Part shown: in pieces, positions 24,201 through 36,599 of the stretch
How the letters are laid out: each line of letters begins with the position of its first letter
How positions within the stretch are numbered: position 1 is the stretch's first letter
Assembly (NCBI RefSeq): GCF_023278565.1
Contig: NC_064675.1
Span: forward strand, 2,666,001-2,730,000
DNA from: Colletotrichum lupini
Taxonomy: Eukaryota; Ascomycota; Sordariomycetes; Glomerellales; Glomerellaceae
Reading direction: 5' to 3'
Length of the DNA: 64,000 bases
Program-made: the position numbers and the translations under genes
Notes under the pieces: model-generated
Databases searched by the model: none
Told to the model about the DNA's origin: nothing
What the model saw: the letters and a program-made list of their open reading frames with translations, nothing else

Positions 24201-27200
24201 TATAAACGTATACCCCTATCGTTATTTAACTATTTCGAAGTACTTATTATTAAAGATTTTATTCCTCGTATTATTAAATATAATACTTAGTTAATCTATA
24301 TTTTTTAAATATAGGAGAAATAAAGTATTAATGGGTAAAATATAAAAAGTTATTATTCCGAAGTACGTCTTTATTTTTACTATACCTAGGGCGACGATTT
24401 CTTTACTTAGGCCGAAACTAATTTTTATAATACCCGCCGTTAACGTATTAAGTATTATTAATACGATCTTTTATAGTACTTAGAATTGCCCTTTTCTTTT
24501 AGTTAACTATTACGATACCTTAGTATCTAGGATAATTTTATAGAAATTATCTAGGCCGTACCTTTTGCTTATATAGAATATTTATATAAACTTAGTATTT
24601 AAAAGATCTAAGTAATATAAAAAGGACCCCTCTAGCTACTCTTAGATTTATTTAGTATTATATTCTTTTTTTTTAAATCTTAGAAAAAATAGCGTTTTCT
24701 CTTTAATTATTAAGAGAATAGGCTTTGGCCTTATTAAATTTACCCTTTTAACCGCCTCTATATCCGTTATTTAAGGGACCTTCCCTTATTATTTATAAAT
24801 AAAAACCTACTTATTAAGAGCTTTTATTACCCTTTATTTATTTAGTTTTATATATCCTCCGGAGGCTAACGGGGCGAAAAAAGAGTAGTTAATATTATCG
24901 ATTTTATTATAATCTAATTTATTAGTATAGGGGGTAAGATCTTCCTTATTTTCTAAATCTTTTATAAGGGGTATATATTTTAAGCTATTATTTTAGCTAC
25001 TATTACTAACTTCCGTACCCCTGGATTTATTTTTATATATAACGAGGAATTAGTTAAATTAACGAGGGCTGGTTTTGCTATTTATTACCCTTAACTTTTT
25101 ATACTATTTATACGATTTAATACGCTCTTTTTTAGAGTAGTTACTTAATTAATATCTATCCTTTTTATAAATATAGTATTACCTCTTTTATTACCCTACC
25201 CGTAAGTTAAATTTTTATTTATTTAATAAATCTAAGCCTCCTTATTAATAATTACTATATTTAGCCTCTTTTCCTTTCTTATTATACGTTCGATCGACTT
25301 AATATTATTAATAAGGGCCGTTGTATACTTAGAAATAGGTTTAATACAGTATTTGTATTTTAATATTAAAACTAGATCTTAGTTTTAAATAAAGCGTCTC
25401 GTATTCTTTGGGTACTTAATATAGGGTTATTTTTATTTTTAATATACGCTAAATTATAATATAAAAATATCCGACTTTTTACTTATTTATCCCCTTATTT
25501 AGCTAGGTTTTTATTAGCTTATTAATTCGATTAATAAGCTTTTTAAGGATCTCTATTCGTAATTTACTTTCTATTATCTTAGTTATAAATATAAAAAAAA
25601 TCGTTCGTAGTTTAAATAGAAGCTTTAGGTTTTTATTATAAGTTTTGAAGCGGCTTCGGATTGCGTTAATTATACTAAAAAAGTCGTTTTAATTAAGATT
25701 ACGTACCGCTTCGTAATAATAATTAGAGGCTTTATTTCTAAATATAATATTAATTACTAAATAGTACTAGTATTCCCTAATTCCGACTTTTTTATAATAA
25801 TTATAAAATATTATTAGGGTTTTTTATAAGACCTTATACTTCCTCTTAAAGTATAATTTCTTTTTTAAAAAGATCTTTTTAAAGTTTATAAATTACTTCG
25901 TATTTACTATTAGATTTTTAATATTTATATACGATCCTTGCGTCGCTACGTATTATTAATAACTTCGGGTCGTTTACCTCTTTTTTTATTAACTAATTAA
26001 TACCGAATTTCGTATTAATAATAATAACGAGTTATAGATTAAAATAAGTAGAATTATTAGTTATTATACTTCTAATATTATATTTTGCCCCGGTATATCC
26101 TTTTATAATAATAGATTTCTATTAGTAATTATAAAGAGGAAATTTAGGTCGTTTACCCTTTTTCTAAATTTATTAAAGCGATTATACGCTTTATTAACTT
26201 ATACTTAGTTTTATAATACGAATTCCTCTTTTATAATTATTATTATTAATATTTCGTATAGCTCTTACGATTATAATTACGCTAATAATACCCCTTGTTT
26301 ATAAAGGAATTTATTAACTATTTTTATAATTCTTAAGCTTGCGCTCGCGAACTATTTATTTAGTTAGTAGCTAAGGTCGTTTATAATCTTATAAAATAGG
26401 GGTTACCCCTATAGCCCCTTTTTTTTATAAACCTTAATTAAATAAATTAATACCGTATTAATTTACTTACCGTTAAGCTAATTTACGATTTTATATATTT
26501 ATATCCCTTAATAATCCGGGTTAATATTTATTTATTTATAAGGGATTAGAATTCTATTTAGGATTAGGTTTCGTCCTTTTTTTTTTTTTTAACTTACTAA
26601 GGGTTATGCTCTAGTTTATACTCGTATTAGTAATTATTAGCGTATTTAATTTTAATAGGGATATATTTAATCTGCGCACTAGTTATAATAAATTCGTACT
26701 TTTATTACCTAACGAATTTATCGGGGTTTAAGAGATTCCCACTTCTTTTTACTATTTTATTACTACTCTCGTTTTTATTATTTTTAACGATTACTATTAC
26801 TTTTTTAAATCGCTAGCTATTATACTTACTAAGATCCTCTTTTCTATTTAGTATAAAAGAGTAGGTTTTAGTAGTTCCTTTTTATAATAGTAGTAATAAA
26901 CGTTTATATTATTATAAAAAAATATAGTAATTAGTCTTAGGATCTTTATTAATTACTAATTTCCGCTATTCTATGTATTTCTAGTTTCCTAAGCCTCGTA
27001 CTCTTTATAATCTCTAAATAACTTCTTTTTTTAACTTATTTTTTTTAAAATAGTATTTAATAAGAATAGTTAAAAATAAATATTAAGTAGCTCGTAAAGG
27101 AGCTATATAAGTTATTAAAAACTATATAGGCCGTTAAGTATAATTAACGAAGTTAAGCCCTTTTTTTTATAAAATCGTAGATTTTAAAAACTTATTAAAA

Positions 27201-27461
27201 ATACTTATTTATTATTTATACGTAGTGGGGTTAAATATTTTAAAAATCTTATTTTTTATAGCCTCTTAGTACCCTATTTTATATTTTTTAAGTAGTCTTT
27301 TTTATAGCTTAATTATAATTAGGTAATTATTACTTATTAATAATCCTTTTTATTATTTAGTTAATTCTTTAAAATTAGTAATTTTATACTAAGAGCTAAT
27401 ATAAAAAAAAGCCTTTTAGCGGCTTTTTAAAGGATTTTTTTCTTTTTTTTTTAGATCCTCG

Positions 27462-27684
27462 TGTTACGGCAGTGGGCATTAGGGCCCCTGTGGGCCCCGT
27501 GGCTTAGCCTTAGGCTGCGAGGCTAAGCTCTTAGTAGTTACGTAACGAGCTAGACCGCTAGGCCCAAAGGGCTAGCTCGCTAGCTTCTACTTACTATTCT
27601 ATTTTTTCCTTCTTACGTTAAGTCTTTAGTTAATTAGGTTAATATAGTAGCGTTCCGACCTACCTTAAGTTCCCTTTTATAATA
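27462..27684 (+). repeat. 5' LTR of Gypsy C
   Basis: 223 bp, from TGTTACGGCAGTGGGC to TTTTATAATA. It has a stem-loop with arms GCTTAGCC (27502-27509) and GGCTAAGC (27521-27528), the palindrome GTTACGTAAC and an AGCTAG-rich inverted repeat. Little RIP is seen in its first 30 bases. Confidence 0.92.
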
Positions 27685-28099
27685 CTACTTAACGTTACTT
27701 AATTAACTATTCTTTAAAAACAGAACGATAATATCTTAATTAATTAACTATTTACTATACTAACTAGCTACTTTTACTAAGAAAGCTTATAAGAGAGCCG
27801 AGCAATAGCTAACTAAATTAATCGTATATAAGTAGTATAATTAATACCCCTTAAATATATACCCCTTTTACTAGACGTAATAGTTAGAGGATATAGCTAA
27901 GGAGGCTAGGTCTCTTTTTATACTAATAGCTTTTAATAAAGTCGTTATTTTTATAAGTTTTAATAGAGCGTCGTAGGCCCTAACGAAGGCGCTAAGCTCT
28001 TAGTTATTAACCCTAAGGTCGCGCTATTCGACTAGTTAGTAAAGCGCTTCTTACCCTTTATTACTTAGGCCGATTACTTAGCGTACTTTAATAACGTAG

Positions 28100-31000
28100 C
28101 TAACTAGCTTACCTCGCCTATTTATATCCGCAACGATATCCTTTTTAAAAAGAATACTAAGTAGTATATCGACCTCGACCTTATCTAAGAACTATACTTT
28201 AAAAACGATAAAAAGACCCTACTTAAGTAGATCGAATAGTAGCTAAAGATGCGCATTACTTAGTATTAATTAGAGTAGGTCCTAGCTTTTATTATTAGCT
28301 AGCTAAGTAATAATACGGAGCGCTTATACGTAATAACCTATAAGAACCTCGACCTTATATATATTACTATTATAAAGCTCTATATTACGAAAGAAGCCCT
28401 TACCTAAGCCCATGTTAATAATGCGGCTATAGTTAAAAAACTAGAGTAATTAGAGAACGGCTCCTAAGCTAGCTCTATTTAGGACATTACTACCCTTAGC
28501 GTACTAAAATAATAGCTAGTACGCTTAGAAACGTAGGGTAGCTACGAGACTACTCTAGCCTCGTCCTATCCCATTACCTACGGCTCTTAAAAAATACCTA
28601 ACGTGCCTATTTTTATAAGCGATAATACTAGCTTTAAGTTTAATTACTAGCTCTAACGTATTATAAAGCGCTTAGAAAATACTAACTATAGTATAAATAG
28701 GTATCGCTTAGAGTATATTATTAATAAGATTAGAGGTAGTGCTACGGAGTTTATATACCTAATACTAACTTTTAACGAGATTACTACGGCCGAGTAGCTA
28801 CTTTACGAGCTTAAGTCGGCTTATACTAGCCCGATTATTATAGACAACGCTAGTCGTAAGCTAGACGTACTCGTAATTATACTTAAAAACGTTTACTAAA
28901 AGCGCTCTATATTTACTAAGCTCGCGCGTATTAATAAGCTTCTAAAGTCTTAGTAAAAGCGCCGTTTTTATAATAAGCTACTTATATATTTTTATAACTA
29001 AGCTATATTAAAGTACTTAAATAACACGGCTACTTTCTAAAAGTATATTAAGTACGTTACCTAGTTAGCTAACGCGATATAGCCCCCTTTTATAGAGGAC
29101 CGCCCGGTTAAGGCTTCTAACTAAACCCGCTAAACCTTAGGTAGAAATAATAGAAGTAGCGGAAATAATAGAGGTACTAAAGGTATTAAATAGGACTAAG
29201 GTCGTACCTCTACTCGCGAGATAATCCCTAAAGCCCTATATTAAAAGCTTAAGGATAGTAGCGCTTATTTCGTTTATAATAATACTAAATATATTTCTAA
29301 AGACTATTTTAAAAAGCTAAAGATTACTATAGCCGCTATTAACGCTACCGAGGGCCTTATTAAGATAGAGTCGGGTTTAAAAAACTAGAACCCCTAGTAG
29401 AAGTAAACTCCTAGCTAGGGGATACGTATAAAAAGGACGGAAGATTAGTAATTAATTTAGCGAGCTTATAAGATCTCGTAAGGGGCTAGCCCTTTAAAAT
29501 AGAGCTTATACTAGTATTTAATAAATATAGAATTTACTTAAGAGCCTTACTTAATACGAGAGCTAATAAGTACGGATTTATAAATAACTACGTAACCCCT
29601 TTATTATAACGGTTCTGCGCAGCCCTATCTTATAAATTATAACGCCTAATCCCTACTACTAGATTTAATAAAGAGCGATTAGATAATACTAGCGTAGTAT
29701 AGACCGCTAACTTATATATTAATTAATAAGTCTTTTTAAAAGTACCCCTCTTTTAGTTTAATACGGGTCGCTACGACTTAATCCTAGGGTAGAAGTAGTT
29801 CGAATACTACGGGGTAAACCCTAATGTTCGCTACCGATATTTAATATAGCTAGAGGACCTATTATTATAAGAGACGCCCTTTACTATTATTAGGGATATC
29901 GAGGACCTATATACCCCGGAAGTTATTAACGTATAATACTAAATCGACGCTAACTATTAATAGGACTTATTTAAAATAAATATAACCCGCTATAACTAAA
30001 AGCTTTAGTAATAGCGGGTAAAGGGCACACTAATTAAGATATTACTACGCTTACTAAAGACGATAGCCCGTTAAATATAGCGGTTAAATAAGGCTAAGAA
30101 TACAAAGAAAATAGAACGCGCCCTTAACGGTATTAATATTACCCCCATAGAGAGGGCTAGGTAGTAAAAACTATACTTAGTAATAGTATAAATAGATATT
30201 ATTTTTATTAGCGCTCCCGCTTTTAAAAAAAACCTAAGGTAGAACGATATCGAAATAGGCTTTATATTATTTTATAAGCTTAATTATATTATAGAGGATA
30301 AGAAGGAGGAGGTAGACCCTTTATATAACGACGACTAAGTTACTTACGACCTTATAGCGACGAACTTACTAAAGTATTTACGGCCCTAGACTAACGTTTT
30401 TAGTAAGGCTACTAGCGATATACTAGCGCTTTATAAACTATATAACTATAAGATCGAGCTCCTAAATAGTAGTAGGGAGAAGCTAACTTATTACCCTTTA
30501 TATAAGTAGTTAGTGCCTAAGCTAGAGGCTATAAGGGCCTATTTACTAAAGTACTTATAAAAGGGATTTATCGAGCTAAGTAATACTCCTTTCGTATTAC
30601 TAACGCTATTTATAAAAAAGTACGATAATAGCTTGCGCTTTTACGTTAACTTCTATAAGCTTAATAAGGTTATAAAAAAAGACTACTACCTATTACTACT
30701 TATTAATAAGACCCTCGCGCGGCTAGGTAAAATAAAGGTGTTTATTAAGCTAGATATTAAGTAGGCCTTCTACCGTATCCGACTCGACCTAGCCTTTAAG
30801 GACTTAACGACGTTTAGAACCCGCTACGGGGTATATAAGTATAAGGTAGTACTCTTTAGGCTCTATAACGGGCTTATTACGTATTAGTAATATATAAACG
30901 AGATACTAATAGAGTACTTAGACGACTTTTATACGGTATATATAAATAATATCCTAATCTTCTCCAACGACCCCCTTTAGTACTAAGAGTACGTTATTAA

Positions 31001-33520
31001 AGTACTAGACCGCTTGCGGAAGGTAGGCTTATAAGCGGATATTAAGAAGTGCGAATTTAGTATTATTTTTATAAAGTACCTAAGCTTTATAGTTTTAATA
31101 AAAGGTATATAGCTAAACGAGGAGAAAGTCTCTATAGTTAGAGACTAGAAACTACCTATATTACTTAAAAGTATCTAGTCTTTCCTCGGGTTTTATAACT
31201 TTTATAAGAGGTTTATAAAGAATTACGGCTACCTAGCTAGGCCCTTTACGAAGTTAATAAGTAAAGGAGTTCCCTTTAACTTTAGTGCCGGCTACGAGAC
31301 GGCCTTTAAGGCTATAAAACTAGCGCTAACGTCGGTACCTATCCTTTATTACTTTAAATAAGAGCTATTAACGCGGCTAAAAATAGACGCTTTTAACTTA
31401 GTATACGCCGGGGCGCTATTATAATAATAAAAGGATAACGGGTTATAGTACTTAGTAGCCTTTTATTTAAAAATAATAAGCGGCACAGAGCTTAACTACG
31501 CTATTTATAATAAAAAAATATTAATAATAGTGCTATATTTAGAGAAATAGCGCGCAGAGCTCGTAAGCTATAAATATAAGTTCGATATTATTATAGACTA
31601 TTAGCTACTACTATTCTTTATAACTAAGCGCCTACTTAACTTATAATAAGCCCGCTAGGCTAGCACGCTAATAAACTTTAATTTTTAAATTTACTATTAC
31701 CCGGGGAAGGAGAACGTGCTAGCTAACGCCCTCTTATAAAAGATAGAAGATATCCGTACTTAGTAAGTACTAAAAGAGGCTAATAGGATATAAGTCCTTA
31801 TACTACTAGGACTACTATTTTTTAATATTATAGCGGAGCTACGGGCGCTACTAAGCGCCGCCGTTAGCTAACTATAGCTTATAGTTAGCTTACTTTTATT
31901 AGAAAACGAGCTATAGGGGTACTTATTAATAAAAAAGATTTTAAAGCTTAATAGGGACCTTATTATAATATCTCTCGTATTAATACGAGCGCTAGCGGCT
32001 AAAGGACGCGAGCGCTAGTCTATTTAAAATAACGGATTATTAATAATAAATAAGAAACTCGTAGTACCCGAGGAGGAGAACCTCCGTACTATAGTTATTC
32101 GTAAGGTTTACGAATAGAAACTCCTTACTTACCTAGGGCGTAATAAGGTCATAAAAATAATTAAATAGCGGTACTACTAGCCGGGCCTAATAATAAATAC
32201 TTATTAATACGTTCGGAACTATTATACTTACTATTAGTTATAGAAGCCGCGCAATAAACCCCCGGAGGAGCTAAGACCGCTATTAGTACCTAACTACTTA
32301 TAATAATATATCTTTACTAACTTTATAACTATCCTTACTAATTAAAAAGGATTTAATAATATATAAATAGTAGTAAACTGCTTAGGTAAAAGGGCGATAT
32401 TTATTCCTTATTATAAGACTATTATAATAAAAGATATAAGCTAGATATTCTATAAGCGGGTACTACCTATCTTCGGCCTATTAAAAACTATTACGTCGGA
32501 CCGAGGCCCCTAATTTATCTCCGACTTCTAAGGGGAGCTTTATAAGATTTACGGGGTTAAGTTATAGCTATTAATAGCGGATTACTTATAGATAGACGGC
32601 TAGATAGAGGTACTAAACTAGTATATCCTATAATAGTTAAGACTACTAGTTAACTAATATTAAGATAACTAGAGCGATATACTACCCGCAGTCGACTTTA
32701 CTTATACTACCTAGCTTAGTAAGACTACGGGGCTATTACTATACAAAATAGAATTCGGTCGCTAGTTACGGCTTTTTTTTAACTAGTCTAAGCGAACTTA
32801 TTAATTCGGCTCTATAAAAGAGAAGCTAAACCGTACTAACGCGTAGCGTATAGCTTAGGGAATATACGAGGCCTAGGAAATCGCTAGGGGTAATATAAAA
32901 GTTACTTAGGTACGATATAAAAGGTATACTAACCGCTACCGGCGCCCGGACGACTTAAAAATAAGAGACCGGGTCTTTATTAATACCTCGTATTAGAAGT
33001 TTACCGATGTAAATAAACTATAATAGCTATAGGCCGGCCTATAGCCTATCGTTAGTACTAAATAAGGGGTTATATAGGTCGTAGAATTATTAATAAGTAG
33101 CTAGGTATACCCGGTTTTTTACTTAAATAAGCTAAGGAAGGCTACTAACGACTTACTACCCGGGTAGAACTAAGAGCCGCTATTATTAATTACTAATAAT
33201 AACGGCGAGCCGGAGTACGAGGTCTTTAAAGTAGTTAAGTTATATTTATATAAGGAAAAGCTATAGTACTAAGTAGATTAGAAGGAATATAATACGGATC
33301 TAACGTAGTACGACATAAAGAGCTTTAAATATACGCCGGCGGCGCTATAAGCGTTTTATTATTAGTACTTAATTACTAAGGGTCCGCTATAGAACTTAGA
33401 TATATAAATAGAAGCTACCGTAGCTAGCGATTTGCTACTACTAAGGGACGATAATAATATAATAGTAGTAATTATAGCTACGGATTCGCTAAAATAAAGA
33501 GTAATTAAGAGGTTTATTTT
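28100..33520 (+). pseudogene. RIP-inactivated gag-pol of Gypsy C, with chromodomain
   Basis: A gag zinc knuckle lies near 29250-29320, where CX2CX4HX4C now reads AYFVYNNTKYISKDYFKK. RT has KLDIK at 30746-30760, then TTFRTRYGVYKYKVV, and the active site reads YINN at 30939-30950 followed by ILIFSND (YIDD before RIP). The integrase HHCC region is about 32095-32230, the catalytic Asp segment TSDRGP is near 32490, and a GPY/F-type region follows. A chromodomain lies at about 33205-33350 (EPEYEVFKVVK, then KEYNTDLT*YD). Stops at former Trp and Gln codons are frequent throughout, so no function remains. Confidence 0.88.
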
Positions 33521-33563
33521 TCGGCGCTACGGATAGCGCCCTCTAGTATAGAGGGGGGGGTAA

Positions 33564-33787
33564 TATTACGGTAGTAAGTATTAGGGCCCTTGTAAGCCCC
33601 GTGGCTTAGCCTTAGGCTACGAGGCTAAGCTCTTAGTAGTTACGTAACGAGCTAGACTGCTAGGCCTAAAGGGCTAGCTCGCTAGCTTTTACTTACTATT
33701 CTATTTTTTCCCTTTTTACGTTAAGTCTTTAGTTAATTAGGTTAATATAGCAGCGTTCCGACCTACCTTAAGTTCCCTTTCGTAATA
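33564..33787 (+). repeat. 3' LTR of Gypsy C
   Basis: 224 bp, from TATTACGGTAGTAAG to CCCTTTCGTAATA. It differs from the 5' LTR by one small indel (a C/T run near 33709) and several C-to-T or G-to-A changes. Confidence 0.92.
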
Positions 33788-34580
33788 CTCGTCTTTTTAG
33801 CCTTTTTTTTAAATTAATAATAATTTTAATAAGAGGTTATAGGACTATTTTAAAATAGCCGCTTTCTTTTTAAGTTAATTTCCGAGATCCGTAATACTCT
33901 TAACTTAATATTATTAAGACCTCTAAATCCCCTCTTCTTTTATTAAACTATCCTTTATATTATATTCCTAAGTAATACTTAGGGGGTAGTTAAGGGAGTT
34001 ATAAAGAGGTTATTTAAATCGTAAGCTTAAAGTCGTACTTATAAAATCTTTATAATAATAAACTTTTTTATATACTATTAATTTTTCTAACTTAATAACT
34101 CTTATAAAATTACTTTTATTATTAAATAAAAATATTTATATTTAAAGATCCCCTTTTTTAATTATATAATATCTTTTTATATTATATTATTAAGCTCGTT
34201 CGTTATATTAATTAATTAAATAAGTAGTCGTTACGTAAGTATTTCTTTTTATTAATTTAACTAATTAATTTTTGATTACGGGCCGGCTATAGAAAAGTCG
34301 TTTAATAAAAAAGCTACTCGGGGTAATAATAAAAAGCTAGTTACTTAAGTAGTTTTGTTAATTAACGTAGTTTAACGTAATAAACGTTAACTTTTTATAA
34401 ATAATAAAGGGCTACGATTACTTAATTCCGTATAGTATTTAAAAATCGCTTCTTCTTTTATTTATTTTTATAAAATTAATTAATATAAATCTCTTATCCC
34501 GTGCGGTATTAAGAAGTCGTCTTTTTTATATAATAAAATACCTTACCGATTTATAATAATAGAATTTAATTACTAATTAG

Positions 34581-34785
34581 TATTAATATCCTTATTATAA
34601 AATAGTTAGTTTAAACCGTAATTAACGAAGAGATTAATTAAACTATATAAATATTTACGTAGTAAGTATAAAAAGGAGGTTCTAACTATAAGTTAAGCTA
34701 GCTATGATAATTATAAATAGGGCCCCTAATTGGCCCCTACGTAGTTAGCTATATACCGCGGTCGAATTAGACTTCTAATCCGATA
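34581..34785 (-). repeat. Right LTR of Copia A2 (5' LTR)
   Basis: 205 bp, from TATTAATATCC to AATCCGATA, followed by TSD GATAT. Confidence 0.92.
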
Positions 34786-34790
34786 GATAT

Positions 34791-35880
34791 ATAACTATAT
34801 CGACTACTAACTAATAGCTTAACAGATCATATTGACTTTGTTATTCGCCGGAATTTAGAGCATATTCTGTTAGTATATACTATTCCCGTTAAGAATCCTT
34901 CTATCGAGGGAGGAATAGTGGTAGTTGCTCTGATATATGGCGATATGTTAATGCATAGGGTGTGTCCTTTAGCGAGTTTGTGAGATAGAAACCACTCCTC
35001 CCCCTTTCTTCTTAAGCCAGAGTTAGGCGCATTCTGACTTCTTTAGCTTTGCGTTCTTATTCTTATTTGAAATTGTAGAGCGTCTGGATGACACCGAGGA
35101 TGCTGGAGCCAAACATGCTTATAAGTCGCTACGACGGAGAATAGACTTGGTCTGTCGCGGCTACTTGCAGTGGCTTTCGAAAGCTGGTCTTACGGAAGGA
35201 GGAGTTTTTGTAGCAAATTACTAGCTAATAGGTAAAGTCATGGTTGATAGGAATGATGGTTCATTTTTGCTATGCGACTTTTTTACCGATATACCGTTCT
35301 ACTTATTGAAGATTTCCGCGTTTATGAACACCTATAATAATAATGACTATCGGAGACTTGCCCGAAGGGTGATACGCAAGGTTGCTCAATCCTGGCTTTA
35401 TGCCCTTAATAAGTCTGATAAGCGTGCCTCCTATGTCTGGCCTCACGCACAAGATGAAGGGTATAATAAATACAGACTTAATGAACATGTCTGGATATGG
35501 AGAGCGTTGAAAACGATCGAAGATGATCGGCGAAGATCTTCTGAAACGAAGGACCACCCGGACGATGGGGAAATAGATCGTGAAGAGGTGGCTGAGGGTG
35601 ACATAAAGGATTAGAAAGTTCTTGGCATAGGTCAACGAGACTAATATGTCAGTGATGATGAGAAGATTTTTAGGAAGTTCGACTCTGATGTTATCTAGCG
35701 GGATATCCTGAGGCGGTTTACTGTCGAGAACGACGTGTCTAAGAAACGAATGCTGGTAATAATGCGGTCTCCCCGCGAGACGCGCTTTTTGCTCTATACT
35801 AGCGATACTGCTTTATTCTACGGCATTAAGTGAAATTTCTTTTTATAAACAATTTTTAACGAGGTTTGGGATAATACTAT
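34791..35880 (+). pseudogene. CorA-like gene, fragment 2 (codons about 404-745)
   Basis: It continues the frame of 21039 (KDI, a stop at a former CAA, then LYRLLTNSLTDHIDFVIRRN). After the intron at 34980-35046 it resumes as FFAFLFLFEIVERLDD and runs to EVWDNTI at the Copia A3 junction. The largest open piece, 35240-35614, encodes MVDRNDGSFLLCDFFTD and ends at a RIP-type stop. About seven in-frame stops are present. No catalytic domain is recognised in this middle part. Confidence 0.8.
34980..35046 (+). other. Intron 2 of the CorA-like gene
   Basis: GTGAGA donor, CTGAC branch site (35033-35037) and TTTAG acceptor, 67 nt. It shifts frame by exactly the amount needed to join the reading before it (third base at 34791) to that of 35240-35614. 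Confidence 0.8.
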
Positions 35881-36085
35881 TGTCGGATTAGAAGTCCAAT
35901 TCGACTACGGCATATAGCCAACTGCGCAGGGGCTAATTAGGGGCCCTATTTATAATTATCGTAGCTAGCCTAACCTATAGTTAGAACCTCCTTTTTATAC
36001 TTACTACGTAGATATTTATATAATTTAATTAATCTCTTTGTTAACTACGGTTCTAACTAACTACTCTATAATAGGGATACTAATA
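35881..36085 (+). repeat. 5' LTR of Copia A3
   Basis: 205 bp, from TGTCGGATTAGAAGTCC to GGGATACTAATA. Its outer end keeps the original TG. Confidence 0.92.
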
Positions 36086-36599
36086 CTAATTAGTAATTAA
36101 ATTTTATTATTATAGATCGGTAAGGTATCTTATTATATAAAAGAGACGACCTCTTAATACCGCACGGGATAGGAGATTCGTACTAATTAACCTTATAGAA
36201 GTAGACGAAAAAGGGGGCGATTCTTAAATACTATACGGAATTAAGTAATCGTAGCCCTTTACTACCTACGAGAAGTCGACGTTTATTACGTTAAACTACG
36301 TTAATTAATAAAACCGTTTAAGTAACTAGCCTTTTATCGTCGCCCCGAGTAGCTTTTTTACTGAATAATTTTTCTATAGCCGGCCCGCAATTAGAAATTA
36401 ACTAGTTAAATTAATAAAAGTACGGTATAAAAGAGTACTACGTAATTAAAAAAGGGGATTTCTAAATATAAATATTCTTATTTAGCGATAAAAGTGACCT
36501 TATAGGAGTTATTAAGCTAAGAGATTTATAGTATATAAAAAAGTCTATTACTATAAGGATTTTATAAGTACGACTTTAAGCCCGCAATCTAAACGACCT

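Larger units (their letters stand above)
27462..33787 (+). mobile_element. Gypsy family C (Ty3/Gypsy chromovirus) nested in Copia A2
   Basis: 6326-bp element with LTRs 27462-27684 and 33564-33787, a G8 polypurine tract (33553-33560) just before the right LTR, and a 4-bp TSD CTCG (27458-27461, 33788-33791). Copia A1 and A4 show the empty site ATCCTCGTC, confirming the junction. Coding is on the plus strand, gag-protease-RT-RNase H-integrase-chromodomain. Only one copy is present here. RIP is clear but lighter than in the host Copia. Confidence 0.92.
21040..34785 (-). mobile_element. Copia family A, copy A2 (split by Gypsy C)
   Basis: LTRs at 21040-21244 and 34581-34785 (205 bp each) with perfect TSD GATAT (21035-21039, 34786-34790). 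Net length without family C is 7416 bp. Minus-strand coding order by alignment to A3: RNase H about 21394-21714, RT about 22054-23004, integrase about 23494-24164, protease about 24234-24554, gag onward to 34580, interrupted at 27462 by element C. RIP is very heavy. It sits inside codon 404 of the CorA-like gene. Confidence 0.92.

Noticed and set aside
27462..33787. An envelope-like gene in the Gypsy elements
   Set aside because: After the chromodomain of family C only about 200 bases remain before the LTR, and no signal peptide or TM region is visible.
35240..35614. ORF of 124 codons as an independent small gene
   Set aside because: It is an internal part of the CorA-like gene frame that reads on both sides through RIP-type stops and joins exactly at the neighbouring junctions.
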